Positions 54,550 to 62,816 are shown, counted from the first letter of the stretch. The stretch: 64,000 bases of DNA from Mesorhizobium sp. M2D.F.Ca.ET.226.01.1.1 (GCF_004022705.2 NZ_RZOY02000007.1:186001-250000); one strand, 5' to 3'. The notes: generated by a model from the letters alone, not told the origin. A program made the numbers and translations.

Positions 54550-54638
54550 CCCTTCCGGTCCGGGTCGGAGAACGCGCTCCGCCAGACTTCCTTGTGGATG
54601 ATGTCGGCCACTTTAGCCCGGCCTGACTCGGGCTCCTT

Positions 54639-56213
54639 TCAAGTGAAGGCGTCGGGCATCGAGCCCTTCTTCTTGGCGATGAATTCCTTCAGCGCTTCGT
54701 CGATCGCCGGATCGAGATGCGGCGCTTCGTAGCTTTCCAGCCAACGGCGGGCGAGCTCGTTGGCGCGCTGCGGCGCGGTCTTTTCGCCTTCGGCCAGCCA
54801 CTGCTCGTAGGAATTGTTGTCGGCGATGTTGGAGCGGTAGAAGGCCGTCTGGAAATTCGCCTGGGTGTGATCGCAACCGAGATAATGGCTGCCCGGACCG
54901 ACCTGGCGGATGGCGTCCATCGCCTGGCCGTTTTCCGACAGGTCGACACCCTCGGCAAACTTCTGCTGCATGCCGAGCTGGTCGATGTCCATCATGAACT
55001 TTTCGTAGCAGGAGGCGAGGCCGCCCTCGAGCCAACCGGCCGAATGCAGCACGAAATTGGTGCCGGCAAGGATGGTCGAGTTGAGCGTGTTGGCGCTCTC
55101 ATAGGCCGCCTGCGCATCCGGGACCTTCGAGGCGCAGAGCGAGCCGCCGGTGCGGAACGGCAGGCCGAGCCGGCGCGCCAGCTGAGCAGCGCCATAGGAG
55201 ACCAGCGACGGCTCCGGCGTGCCGAAGGTCGGCGCGCCCGACTGCATCGAGATCGATGAGGCGAAGGTGCCGAACAGCACCGGCGCGCCGGGGCGGATCA
55301 GCTGCGTGAACGAGGCGCCGGCCAGCACTTCGGCCAGCACTTGCGTCAGCGTGCCGGCAACCGTCACCGGGCTCATCGCGCCGGCAAGGATGAAGGGCGT
55401 GACGATGCAGGCCTGGTTGTGGCGCGAATAGACTTTCAGCGCCCCGAGCATGGTCTCGTCGAACACCATCGGCGAGTTGGCGTTGATCAGGCTGGTCAGC
55501 ACCGTGTTGTTCTCGACGAAGTCGTCGCCGAACACCAGCTTGGCCATCGCCACCGTGTCCTGGGCCCGCTCCGGCGCCGTCACCGACCCCATAAACGGCT
55601 TGTCCGAATAGCGGATGTGGCTGTAGACCATGTCGAGATGGCGCTTGTTGACCGGCACGTCGACCGGCTCGCACACCGTGCCGCCCGAATGGTGGATCGA
55701 CGGCGCCATATAGGCGAGCTTCACGAAATTCTGGAAATCCTCGATCGTCGCGTAGCGGCGGTTGCCGTCGAGGTCGCGCACGAAGGGCGGGCCGTAGACC
55801 GGCGCGAACACGGTCGCATTGCCGCCGATCTGCACCGAACGCTCCGGGTTGCGCGCATGCTGGGTGTAGATCGAAGGCGCGGTCTTCAAGAGCGAGCGGC
55901 AGAGCCCCTTGGGGAAATGCACGCGCTCGCCCTTGACGTCGGCGCCCGCTTCCTTCCACAGCGCCAGCGCCTCGGCATCATCGCGAAAAATGATGCCGAT
56001 CTCTTCCAGCACCGTGTCGGTGTTCTTCTCGATCAGCGCCAGGCCTTCCTCGTTGAGGACCTCATAGACGTTGATCTTGCGCTTGATGTAGGTGAGCTGG
56101 GTGCCCGGACCGCCGCCCGAACGGGCCGCACGGCGTGCCGCCGCGCCGCCGCTGGCGCCGCGTCCGCGTCGTCCACCCGACGCTTCCTGCTCGACTGCCG
56201 CGTTATCGCTCAT
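54639..56213 (-). CDS. MttB-family (non-pyrrolysine) methyltransferase, copy 2
   Basis: 524 residues from ATG 56213 (site AGGAAG). PF06253 family with no in-frame TAG, hence not a pyrrolysine enzyme. It should transfer a methyl group from a quaternary amine to the corrinoid protein encoded divergently 271 bp away. Recognisable segments: YTQHARNPERS, GAMSPVTVAGTL and SAGWLEGGLAS. Residues about 13-34 are Arg/Gly-rich (GGRRGRGASGGAAARRAARS), a feature also seen in copy 1. It is only moderately similar to copy 1, so it probably has a different substrate. The Fe-S protein gene lies immediately downstream. Confidence 0.88.
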   Translation of the reverse strand: MSDNAAVEQEASGGRRGRGASGGAAARRAARSGGGPGTQLTYIKRKINVYEVLNEEGLALIEKNTDTVLEEIGIIFRDDAEALALWKEAGADVKGERVHFPKGLCRSLLKTAPSIYTQHARNPERSVQIGGNATVFAPVYGPPFVRDLDGNRRYATIEDFQNFVKLAYMAPSIHHSGGTVCEPVDVPVNKRHLDMVYSHIRYSDKPFMGSVTAPERAQDTVAMAKLVFGDDFVENNTVLTSLINANSPMVFDETMLGALKVYSRHNQACIVTPFILAGAMSPVTVAGTLTQVLAEVLAGASFTQLIRPGAPVLFGTFASSISMQSGAPTFGTPEPSLVSYGAAQLARRLGLPFRTGGSLCASKVPDAQAAYESANTLNSTILAGTNFVLHSAGWLEGGLASCYEKFMMDIDQLGMQQKFAEGVDLSENGQAMDAIRQVGPGSHYLGCDHTQANFQTAFYRSNIADNNSYEQWLAEGEKTAPQRANELARRWLESYEAPHLDPAIDEALKEFIAKKKGSMPDAFT

Positions 56214-56324
56214 GATCGTTCTTCCTATAACTTGGCCTGAATTGGCTGGGCGGCCCATCGTCGCCGCTTCTTGCCGGATCGTAGCCATGCACCCTATTGG
56301 AAACGGCCAGCCAGCGCCAACGCC

Positions 56325-56340
56325 TGTCGCAAAATCGACA
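56325..56340. promoter_or_regulatory. Candidate operator in the divergent MttB/corrinoid promoter
   Basis: Inverted repeat TGTCG-N6-CGACA in the 270-bp region between the second MttB gene and the corrinoid-protein gene. A related GTCGCAAAT occurs about 55 bp further on. Regulator unknown. Confidence 0.4.
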
Positions 56341-56483
56341 AGAAAAGCGCCAATTTTTCAGTCGCTTTCCTTTTGCGGGAAGTCGCAAATCAGCTATGGC
56401 TAGCTTGCCCTCGCGGGTTAGGTATTGGCGCATCGATTTTTAGGCTGCCGCAGTCATTCCGAGCAGCAAGGAGCCCGAGAAAA

Positions 56484-57182
56484 ATGTCCGACGACGAGAT
56501 CATCCTTTCCGAGCTTTCCGACGAGGAGCTTGTGCAGCAGATGCACGACGACCTCTATGACGGGCTGAAGGAAGAAATCGAGGAAGGCACGCATATCCTT
56601 CTCGAGCGCAATTGGGCGCCTTACAAGGTGCTGACCGAGGCGCTGGTCGAAGGCATGCGCATCGTCGGCGAAGACTTCCGCGATGGCATCCTGTTCGTGC
56701 CGGAAGTGCTGCTGTCGGCCAACGCCATGAAGGCCGGCATGGCGATCCTGCGTCCGCTGCTTGCCGCCACCGGCGCGCCAAAGCAGGGAAAGATGGTGAT
56801 CGGCACCGTCAAGGGCGACATTCACGACATCGGCAAGAACCTCGTCGGCATGATGATGGAAGGCGCCGGCTTCGACGTCATCGACCTCGGCATCAACAAC
56901 GCGGTCGAGAAATATCTGGACGCCATCGAGCAGCACCAGCCCGACATCATCGGCATGTCGGCGCTGCTCACCACCACGATGCCCTATATGAAGGTCGTCA
57001 TCGACACGATGAAGGAAAAGGGCATCCGCGACGATTATGTCGTGCTGGTCGGCGGCGCGCCGCTCAACGAGGAATTCGGCAAGGCCGTCGGCGCCGACGC
57101 CTATTGCCGCGACGCGGCGGTGGCCGTGGAGACCGCCAAGGATTTCATGAAGCGCAAGCACAACGTTCGCGCTTCCGCCTGA
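56484..57182 (+). CDS. Corrinoid (cobalamin-binding) protein, MtbC/MttC type
   Basis: 232 residues with an AAGGAG site. An N-terminal helical cap (about 20-90, EELVQQMHDDLYDGL to FVPEVLLSANAM) precedes the Rossmann B12 domain with the DxHxxG motif GDIHDIGKN, in which His114 is the lower axial ligand, then GMSALLTTTM and VLVGGAPLN. The protein shuttles the methyl group between MttB and the MtrH-like transferase. It is divergent from the second MttB gene and is followed by a strong terminator. No reductive activator of the RamA or RACo type is encoded in the window. Confidence 0.94.
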   Translation: MSDDEIILSELSDEELVQQMHDDLYDGLKEEIEEGTHILLERNWAPYKVLTEALVEGMRIVGEDFRDGILFVPEVLLSANAMKAGMAILRPLLAATGAPKQGKMVIGTVKGDIHDIGKNLVGMMMEGAGFDVIDLGINNAVEKYLDAIEQHQPDIIGMSALLTTTMPYMKVVIDTMKEKGIRDDYVVLVGGAPLNEEFGKAVGADAYCRDAAVAVETAKDFMKRKHNVRASA

Positions 57183-57202
57183 CCAAGGCATCAGGATGGA
57201 TC

Positions 57203-57234
57203 AAAAAAGCCGCGCCTTGCAGCGCGGCTTTTTT
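57203..57234. terminator. Bidirectional rho-independent terminator
   Basis: A perfect 13-bp stem AAAAAAGCCGCGC / GCGCGGCTTTTTT with a 6-base loop, between the convergent corrinoid-protein and entericidin-like genes; functional in both directions. Confidence 0.9.
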
Positions 57235-57256
57235 GTTCCCAGATGATGGGAGAAGA

Positions 57257-57391
57257 TCAGTTGACAGTGTCTTTGACCGCCCTTGCCGTCGATTTGACGT
57301 CCTTGCCGACGCCCCGGATGGTGTTGGCGCAGGCGGTGAGTGCAAGCGCGCAGGCCAGGATGGCGATCGGCGCGATGCGTAGCAGTTTCAT
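57257..57391 (-). CDS. Entericidin EcnA/B-like small lipoprotein
   Basis: 44 residues: a signal with lipobox LTAC (Cys22) followed by NTIRGVGKDVKS, the consensus of the entericidin family. Site GGGAGA before the ATG. Entericidin-type lipoproteins are small outer-membrane proteins linked to stationary-phase lysis in E. coli; the role here is unknown. It is too short to be found by length alone. Confidence 0.85.
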   Translation of the reverse strand: MKLLRIAPIAILACALALTACANTIRGVGKDVKSTARAVKDTVN

Positions 57392-57460
57392 GGACGGTGT
57401 CTCCCTCGACAGATATTAAGCCCCAGCGAAAGCCGGCCCGACTTGGTCAAGACGCAAAAA

Positions 57461-58072
57461 ATGGAACCGAATCAAACAGACAGGCTGCTCGTCATCGCCT
57501 GCGGGATGATTGCGCGCGAAGTTTTGGCCGTCAAGCAACAGCTAAAGCTTGACCATCTCGAGCTGACCTGCTTGCCGGCCGAGTTCCACTTCTATCCGGA
57601 TCGCATCGCGCCGGCGATGGACAAGGCGATCGAGAAGGCCAAGGCCGAAGGCTACGGGCGCATCTTCGTCGGTTATGCCGATTGCGGCACCGGCGGCCTG
57701 CTCGACCGCGTCATCGAGAAGCATGGCGTCGAGCGCATGGCCGGGCCGCATTGCTTTGCCTTCTACCAGGGCATGGATGCCTATACGAAGGTCGCCGAGG
57801 ACGACATGATGTCGTTCTACATGACCGACTTCCTCTGCCGCCAGTTCGAGGCCTTCTTCATCAAGCCGCTCGGCTTGGACCGGCATCCGGAGCTGATCAA
57901 GGACTATTTCGGCAATTACGAGAAGCTCATCTATCTCGCCCAGACCGACGATCCCGAGCTCGACAAGGTTGCCGAAAAAGCCGCGGCCATGCTCGGCCTC
58001 GCCTATGAACGCCGCCCGACCGGCTATGGCGATCTGACAAGCGAGCTGGCGCGGGCGGCAGCCGGCGCCTGA
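57461..58072 (+). CDS. DUF1638 protein of corrinoid methyltransferase clusters
   Basis: 203 residues from ATG 57461 (a TTG 18 bp upstream, 57443, is also possible). DUF1638/PF07796: LLVIACGMIAREV at the start, EFHFYPDRIAP, then GYADCGTGGLLDRVI and CRQFEAFF. Conserved cysteines (CGM and DCGTGG) suggest metal or corrinoid handling. The family is seen mostly beside MttB and corrinoid proteins; its function is not established. It lies 70 bp after the entericidin gene and its 3' end overlaps the convergent epimerase by 49 bp. Confidence 0.8.
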   Translation: MEPNQTDRLLVIACGMIAREVLAVKQQLKLDHLELTCLPAEFHFYPDRIAPAMDKAIEKAKAEGYGRIFVGYADCGTGGLLDRVIEKHGVERMAGPHCFAFYQGMDAYTKVAEDDMMSFYMTDFLCRQFEAFFIKPLGLDRHPELIKDYFGNYEKLIYLAQTDDPELDKVAEKAAAMLGLAYERRPTGYGDLTSELARAAAGA

Positions 58073-58992
58073 GGGCTTCGCGCCTCCGCTTCGAGCGCCG
58101 CCAATACATCGGCAAAACTCGTCTTGCACACGAAGCCCAGTCGTTCCCTTGCACGCGACGGATCGTAAACACGGTCGATCGACGAGAACATCGTCCAGCC
58201 CTTCCTGGCGTAGAGGCGCGGATAATCCGGGAAATAGCGCGCGACAACCGATGGCGCGTCGGCGATTAGCTCGGCGCAATCCTCCGGTTTGAACGGCGTC
58301 GGCGCCGAGACGATAAAGACGTCGAAGCCCAGGCTCGGCGCCTTCTCCAACGCTGCGACATGGGCCTCCGCTGCATCCTCCACCGTCAGCCGCCGGAACA
58401 GCAATTCGTTCGCCTTGGTGTTGGCATCGGACTGCTCGATCGCATGCGCCATGTCGTCCGCTTCGGGAAAGAAGCGCGCCGTGCGCAGCACCACCACCGG
58501 CAGCCCGTGCTCGATATGATAGAGGCGGCACAGATGCTCGGCCGACAGCTTCGTCACGCCATAGATGTTGCGCGGCTCCGGCGACATCTCTTCCGTCAGC
58601 CAGGCCGCCTCGCGCGCGCCGCCCTGGAACCCGGCGCGGATCGCCCGCGAGATCATCAGCGACGTCGTCGAGGTGAAGACGAAGCGCCTCACACCACAGG
58701 CTACGGCCGCGTCGAGCAGGTTGAGCGTGCCTTGCACATTCGTCGCGACGAAGGCGCTGTTCTCGAAATGCTCGATATTCGGTTTGTGCAGCGCGCCGCT
58801 GTGAATGATGGCCTCGATGCTGTGCTTGCGGACGGTTCTCAGAACAAGATCGCGATCCGCGATCGAGCCGACGATCTGCGTGCGCGCCGAGAGAACCGGA
58901 TCAAGGCCGATGACATCATGGCCGAGCGCCTTGAGTCTTGGCTCAAGCCCACTGCCCAGCCAGCCGGACGATCCCGTGAGCAAGATCCGCAT
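58024..58992 (-). CDS. NAD-dependent epimerase/dehydratase (extended SDR)
   Basis: 322 residues from ATG 58992. N-terminal Rossmann motif LLTGSSGWLGSGL and the YxxxK active site in IYGVTKLSAEHL, with an upstream Ser/Thr pair (STTSL), so it is a catalytically complete extended SDR. It probably acts on a nucleotide sugar or a similar alcohol. Its C-terminal 16 codons overlap DUF1638 on the opposite strand; the two are convergent. Confidence 0.85.
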   Translation of the reverse strand: MRILLTGSSGWLGSGLEPRLKALGHDVIGLDPVLSARTQIVGSIADRDLVLRTVRKHSIEAIIHSGALHKPNIEHFENSAFVATNVQGTLNLLDAAVACGVRRFVFTSTTSLMISRAIRAGFQGGAREAAWLTEEMSPEPRNIYGVTKLSAEHLCRLYHIEHGLPVVVLRTARFFPEADDMAHAIEQSDANTKANELLFRRLTVEDAAEAHVAALEKAPSLGFDVFIVSAPTPFKPEDCAELIADAPSVVARYFPDYPRLYARKGWTMFSSIDRVYDPSRARERLGFVCKTSFADVLAALEAEARSPQAPAAARASSLVRSP

Positions 58993-59118
58993 CGATCGAA
59001 CACCATTTTTCCGAGCCCACGCTGTTAAGCACGGATGACAGCCGATCGCGAACCGGTAAGTTGTGCGCCAGTGGCAGAAAGAACTTTGTTCCAGCCATTG
59101 ATTGAGGAAACAGATTTC

Positions 59119-59694
59119 ATGACCCCACGCCTGCTTTTTGCCACCCTCGGCCTCATCGTCCTGACTTTGCCTGCTCATGCCGATGGCGAGGTACAGAAGC
59201 TGATCACCGCCGCCGATAAGGCGCGGCTGGACAAGTATGGCGAGACGCGCAAGGCAGCCCTCGATGAGGCCAAGGCCGGCGATCCGGCCGAGGTCAAGCA
59301 ACTGGATGAACTGCTCGCCAAGCCGCTGGTCGCCTTCTCCGACAAGGATCTCACCGGCAACTGGAAGTGCCGCACCATCAAGGCAGGCGGTATCAGCCCA
59401 CTCGTTATCTATGGCTGGTTCAAGTGCAAGGTCACCGACGATGGCTCCGGCTGGCGGCTTGCGAAGATCAGCGGCTCGCAGCGTACGACCGGCCGCTTCT
59501 TCGACGACAACGAGAAGCGCGCCATCTACCTCGGCTCGTTCTCCGTCAATGACGACAAGGCCAAGCCCTATAGCAGCGGCCCCGAAAGCGACCAGGTCGG
59601 CTACGCCTTCCGCAACAGCGCCACCGAATGGCGCATCGAATTCCCCGCACCCTATTATGAATCGAAACTCGACATCATGGAATTCAAGCGCTGA
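59119..59694 (+). CDS. Secreted DUF4893 protein
   Basis: 191 residues from ATG 59119 (site GAGGAAA). Sec signal MTPRLLFATLGLIVLTLPAHA, then a soluble beta-rich domain (NWKCRTIKAGG, WFKCKVTDDGSGWRL, YYESKLDIMEFKR) of DUF4893. Two cysteines at conserved places may form a disulfide. Periplasmic; function unknown. Confidence 0.75.
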   Translation: MTPRLLFATLGLIVLTLPAHADGEVQKLITAADKARLDKYGETRKAALDEAKAGDPAEVKQLDELLAKPLVAFSDKDLTGNWKCRTIKAGGISPLVIYGWFKCKVTDDGSGWRLAKISGSQRTTGRFFDDNEKRAIYLGSFSVNDDKAKPYSSGPESDQVGYAFRNSATEWRIEFPAPYYESKLDIMEFKR

Positions 59695-59787
59695 GCCGGG
59701 CCTCGGCGCCTGACTGAAGGCCTTCGGCACACCAAGGATTAACCCGCGCCGAATAGCATCCGCCGGTCTTCAGAGCAGGTGCTTGCC

Positions 59788-60570
59788 ATGGCGGCGACGG
59801 AATCGAGTACGCGACCAATCGTGGTCGTCACCGAAGGTGGTCCGCATATCTGGGCCATCGTCAACGCGCTTGCCGACCGCGTCGGTCCGGTGAGCGTCAT
59901 CCTCGAAGCCCCCGAATCCAAAAAGCGGCTGCTCATGGGCCGCGCACGGCGGCAGGGCTGGATCTCGGCCATCGGCCAGCTTGGCACCATGGTGCTGACC
60001 AGACTTGGCAAGCGCTTCCTTGCCGGCCATGCCGGGCGGCTGATCGCCGAGGAGAAGCTCGCGACCGAGCCGCGGCAAGGCCAGGCGATCATCCATGTGC
60101 CGTCGGCTAACGGCCCGGAATGCCTGAAGGAAATCAAGCGCATCAAGCCGGGTGTCGTCCTGCTCGCCGGCTGCAGGCTGCTGTCGAAGGATATGCTGGC
60201 AAAGATGCCTTGCCCGGTGCTCAACTATCACGCCGGCATCGCCCCAAAATATCGCGGCATGAATGGCGGCTACTGGGCGCTAGCCTCCGGCGATCAAGGG
60301 AACTTCGGCACTACCGTGCATCTGGTCGATGCCGGCGTCGACACCGGCGGCGTGATGAAGCAGGCGCGCGGCAAGCCCAAAACAGGCGACACCATCGCCG
60401 GCTACGCGCTGCGTCAGGCCGCCTTTTCGCGTGATATCTGCGTCGAGGCGATCGGCAATGCGCTCGCCGGCAGATTGGAAACGATCGATCCGGGCCTGCC
60501 GTCGAAGCAGTGGTATCACCCGACGATCTGGTACTATCTCTGGACCGGTCTGACCAAACGCGTCTGGTAA
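59788..60570 (+). CDS. Formyltransferase-domain protein
   Basis: 260 residues from ATG 59788 (a GTG three codons earlier is in frame). The formyltransferase fold ends with the active-site motifs NYHAGIAPKYRGMNGG (Asn and His) and HLVDAGVDTGG (Asp), so the N-H-D catalytic set is present. The donor is normally 10-formyl-THF. No ACT or second domain occurs, so it is unlike PurU. It lies just before the PF13769/MetV/MetF set. It could be a sugar formyltransferase instead. Confidence 0.72.
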   Translation: MAATESSTRPIVVVTEGGPHIWAIVNALADRVGPVSVILEAPESKKRLLMGRARRQGWISAIGQLGTMVLTRLGKRFLAGHAGRLIAEEKLATEPRQGQAIIHVPSANGPECLKEIKRIKPGVVLLAGCRLLSKDMLAKMPCPVLNYHAGIAPKYRGMNGGYWALASGDQGNFGTTVHLVDAGVDTGGVMKQARGKPKTGDTIAGYALRQAAFSRDICVEAIGNALAGRLETIDPGLPSKQWYHPTIWYYLWTGLTKRVW

Positions 60571-60704
60571 CCAGCCGGCGACGAATTTCAGCATTCGCTT
60601 TGCGTCATCAGCAGCGTCGCTTTTGAAGGCGCGCGCGTCGTCCCATAACAAGCGGCCCAACGGCGCTTGCGGCAATGCTCGCAGCATCAAGGAGCAAGAG
60701 TTTT

Positions 60705-61007
60705 ATGGCCGATTTGATCGTCGTCTATTGGCGCGACATCCCCGCCCAGGTCATCGTCAAGAAGGGCCGGCAGAACGCCAAGCGCGAACTGCCGCTGCGC
60801 TTCACCGAGGCGATCGACATGTGCGCCATGCGCACCGGCGCCGGCGGCACCGACGACTATCTGGCGGAATGGCGCAAGGCCGACCCGGTTCCGGTCGGCG
60901 ATGACATCGAGGCCGAGGTCGAAAAGGCTTTCCAGGAACTCGACGCGAAATATGACCGCGAGCGGCTGGTCGCTCTGGTCAAGGCTGGCGGGAAAGAAAA
61001 TGTCTGA
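60705..61007 (+). CDS. PF13769 'virulence factor' small protein in the methyl-THF cluster
   Basis: 100 residues from ATG 60705 (site AAGGAG). MADLIVVYWRDIPAQVIVKKG at the start identifies PF13769, a family whose name is historical. A conserved FTEAIDMCAMRTGAGGTDDYLAEWR segment follows. It overlaps the MetV-like gene by 8 bp, so the two are translationally coupled. Members occur beside MetV/MetF or MtrH-like genes in alphaproteobacteria, so a subunit or accessory of the methyl-THF enzymes is likely; its role is unproven. Confidence 0.8.
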   Translation: MADLIVVYWRDIPAQVIVKKGRQNAKRELPLRFTEAIDMCAMRTGAGGTDDYLAEWRKADPVPVGDDIEAEVEKAFQELDAKYDRERLVALVKAGGKENV

Positions 61008-61590
61008 CAAGCAGCCGACGGTTACCCAGGCCACCTTGGTCAAGAAGGCAGCGCCGAAATCCGACTACAAGCCTGCCGACGTGTCGCCGCAGCGGCGCGT
61101 CCAGCGCACGTTTGCCGTGCGGCTTTGGTCCATCCGGCACTCGCGGCTGCTCGAATGGTTCTACAGCAGGTTCGCCGACGTCTTCCTGCTGCTCCACCCG
61201 CTGTGGAAAGGCATCGGCTATGGCCGTGTCGAAGCTCCGGTGAAATTTGTCGAGAAGCGCGTCAAGGGCTTCATGTTCGACTGCCGCATGTGCGGCCAGT
61301 GCGTGCTCTCCTCCACCGGCATGTCGTGCCCGATGAACTGCCCGAAGCAACTGCGCAACGGCCCGTGCGGCGGCGTGCGCGCCAACGGCAATTGCGAGGT
61401 CGAGCCGGACATGCCCTGCGTCTGGGTGAAGGCCTGGGAAGGCTCGCGCAACATGGTGCATGGCGACAAGATCCTCGACGTGCAGAAGCCGGTCGACCAG
61501 TCGCTGCGCGAAACCTCGGCCTGGCTGAGGGTGACCGCGCAGGCCGCCGCGGCGCGTGAAACGACCCAGAATCCCGGAGCTTCGGCATGA
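61000..61590 (+). CDS. metV: MetV-like Fe-S/zinc subunit (MTHFR C-terminal domain, PF12225)
   Basis: 196 residues from ATG 61000 (site GGAAAG), overlapping the preceding gene by 8 bp and the next by 4 bp. Cysteines at 95, 98, 101, 110, 114, 123, 132 and 140 (CRMCGQC...CPMNC...PCGG) form the Fe-S or zinc site of the MetV family. In acetogens MetV partners with MetF to form a methylenetetrahydrofolate reductase with altered electron supply. Residues 35-75 are basic and may be membrane-peripheral. Pairing with the adjacent MetF is strongly suggested by the overlap. Confidence 0.88.
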   Translation: MSDKQPTVTQATLVKKAAPKSDYKPADVSPQRRVQRTFAVRLWSIRHSRLLEWFYSRFADVFLLLHPLWKGIGYGRVEAPVKFVEKRVKGFMFDCRMCGQCVLSSTGMSCPMNCPKQLRNGPCGGVRANGNCEVEPDMPCVWVKAWEGSRNMVHGDKILDVQKPVDQSLRETSAWLRVTAQAAAARETTQNPGASA

Positions 61591-62678
61591 ACGCCCGCCA
61601 GCTTGACGAGAACCCGGCCGGCATCCACCTGCCGCTCGATCCCCTGCCCGGCCACACGTCTCGCGGCCGGCTGGAGCGCGTGCTGCGCCGCGGCGAGTTC
61701 GCGGTGACGACCGAGCTCAATCCGCCCGACAGCGCCGATCCGGAAGACGTCTACAACCGCGCCAAGATCTTCGACGGCTGGGTCGACGCCATCAACGCGG
61801 TCGATGCCTCCGGCGCCAACTGCCACATGTCGTCGGTCGGCATCTGCGCGCTGCTTACCCGCATGGGCTATGCGCCGATCATGCAGATCGCCTGCCGCGA
61901 CAAGAACCGCATCGCCATTCAGGGCGACGTCTTGGGCGGCGCCGCGATGGGCGTCGCGAATATGCTGTGCCTCACCGGCGACGGCGTGCAGGCCGGCGAC
62001 CAGCCCGGCGCCAAGCCGGTGTTCGACCTCGATTCCATGTCGCTGCTCGAAACCATCCGCATCATGCGCGACAACGGCAAGTTCCTGTCCGGCCGCAAGC
62101 TGACGACGCCGCCGCAGGTTTTCCTCGGTTGCGCGGTCAATCCTTTCGCGCCGCCTTACGACTTCCGCCCGGTCCATCTCGGCAAGAAGATCGCCGCCGG
62201 CGCGCAGTTCGCGCAGACGCAGTATTGCTTCGACGTGCCGATGTTCAAAACCTTCATGCAGAAGGCCCGCGATCTCGGCCACACCGAAAAGCTGTTCCTG
62301 CTCTGCGGCGTCGGTCCGCTGGCTTCCGCCAAGACGGCGAAATGGATCCGCTCCAACGTGCCGGGCATCCACATCCCCGACGCGGTGATCAAGCGGCTGG
62401 AAGGTGCGCAGGATCAGAAGAAGGAAGGCAAGCAGCTCTGCATCGACATCATCAACGAGGTGAAGGAAATCCCGGGCGTCGCCGGCATCCACGTGATGGC
62501 CTACCGCCAGGAGGAATATGTCGCCGAGATCGTCGATGAATCCGGGGTGCTGAAAGGCCGCCAGCCCTGGCAACGCGAAATCCGCCGCGACGACCAGATC
62601 GTCGCCGAGCGTCTCGACCACATACTGCACGACGAGATTACCGAAACCCAGGTGGACATGGTGAAGACCGCGCATTGA
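61587..62678 (+). CDS. metF: Methylenetetrahydrofolate reductase MetF, split-subunit type
   Basis: 363 residues; the ATG overlaps the MetV stop (ATGA). TIM barrel of PF02219 with the N-terminal VTTELNPPDS glutamate and NMLCLTGDG for FAD binding, and QTQYCFDV near 205. It interconverts methylene-THF and methyl-THF. Here it probably runs toward methylene-THF, because the neighbouring MtrH-like enzyme makes methyl-THF; this direction is inference. A palindromic repeat begins directly at the base after its stop codon. Confidence 0.92.
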   Translation: MNARQLDENPAGIHLPLDPLPGHTSRGRLERVLRRGEFAVTTELNPPDSADPEDVYNRAKIFDGWVDAINAVDASGANCHMSSVGICALLTRMGYAPIMQIACRDKNRIAIQGDVLGGAAMGVANMLCLTGDGVQAGDQPGAKPVFDLDSMSLLETIRIMRDNGKFLSGRKLTTPPQVFLGCAVNPFAPPYDFRPVHLGKKIAAGAQFAQTQYCFDVPMFKTFMQKARDLGHTEKLFLLCGVGPLASAKTAKWIRSNVPGIHIPDAVIKRLEGAQDQKKEGKQLCIDIINEVKEIPGVAGIHVMAYRQEEYVAEIVDESGVLKGRQPWQREIRRDDQIVAERLDHILHDEITETQVDMVKTAH

Positions 62679-62725
62679 TGTATGTCGCCCAAAAGTGGGA
62701 ACCGGTTTTGGGACAACGACATACA
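62679..62725. repeat. Palindromic intergenic repeat (TGTATGTC family)
   Basis: Inverted repeat TGTATGTCGCCCAAAA / TTTTGGGACAACGACATACA around GTGGGAACCGG, a relative of the element at 16578-16622. It abuts the metF stop codon. Confidence 0.7.
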
Positions 62726-62778
62726 TGAACTTAGAGTCTAGGTGGCAGTCACCATCCGCTTGAACCAAATCAGATAAC

Positions 62779-62800
62779 GATATAAAGAACTCTTTATATC
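62779..62800. promoter_or_regulatory. SahR-like palindromic operator before the MtrH-type gene
   Basis: A 22-bp near-perfect palindrome with half-sites GATATAAAGA and TCTTTATATC separated by two bases (10 of 11 base pairs match), 16 bp before the ATG at 62817. Same motif as 48605-48626. The match to the known SahR consensus is recalled and not checked. Confidence 0.75.
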
Positions 62801-62816
62801 CCGACGGAGAGATCGC

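Noticed and set aside
56214..56483. Cobalamin riboswitch upstream of the corrinoid or MttB genes
   Set aside because: The B12-box and its conserved surroundings were not found in this or the other upstream regions examined.
60705..61007. Virulence function suggested by the PF13769 family name
   Set aside because: The name is historical. The overlap with MetV and the context point to methyl-folate metabolism.
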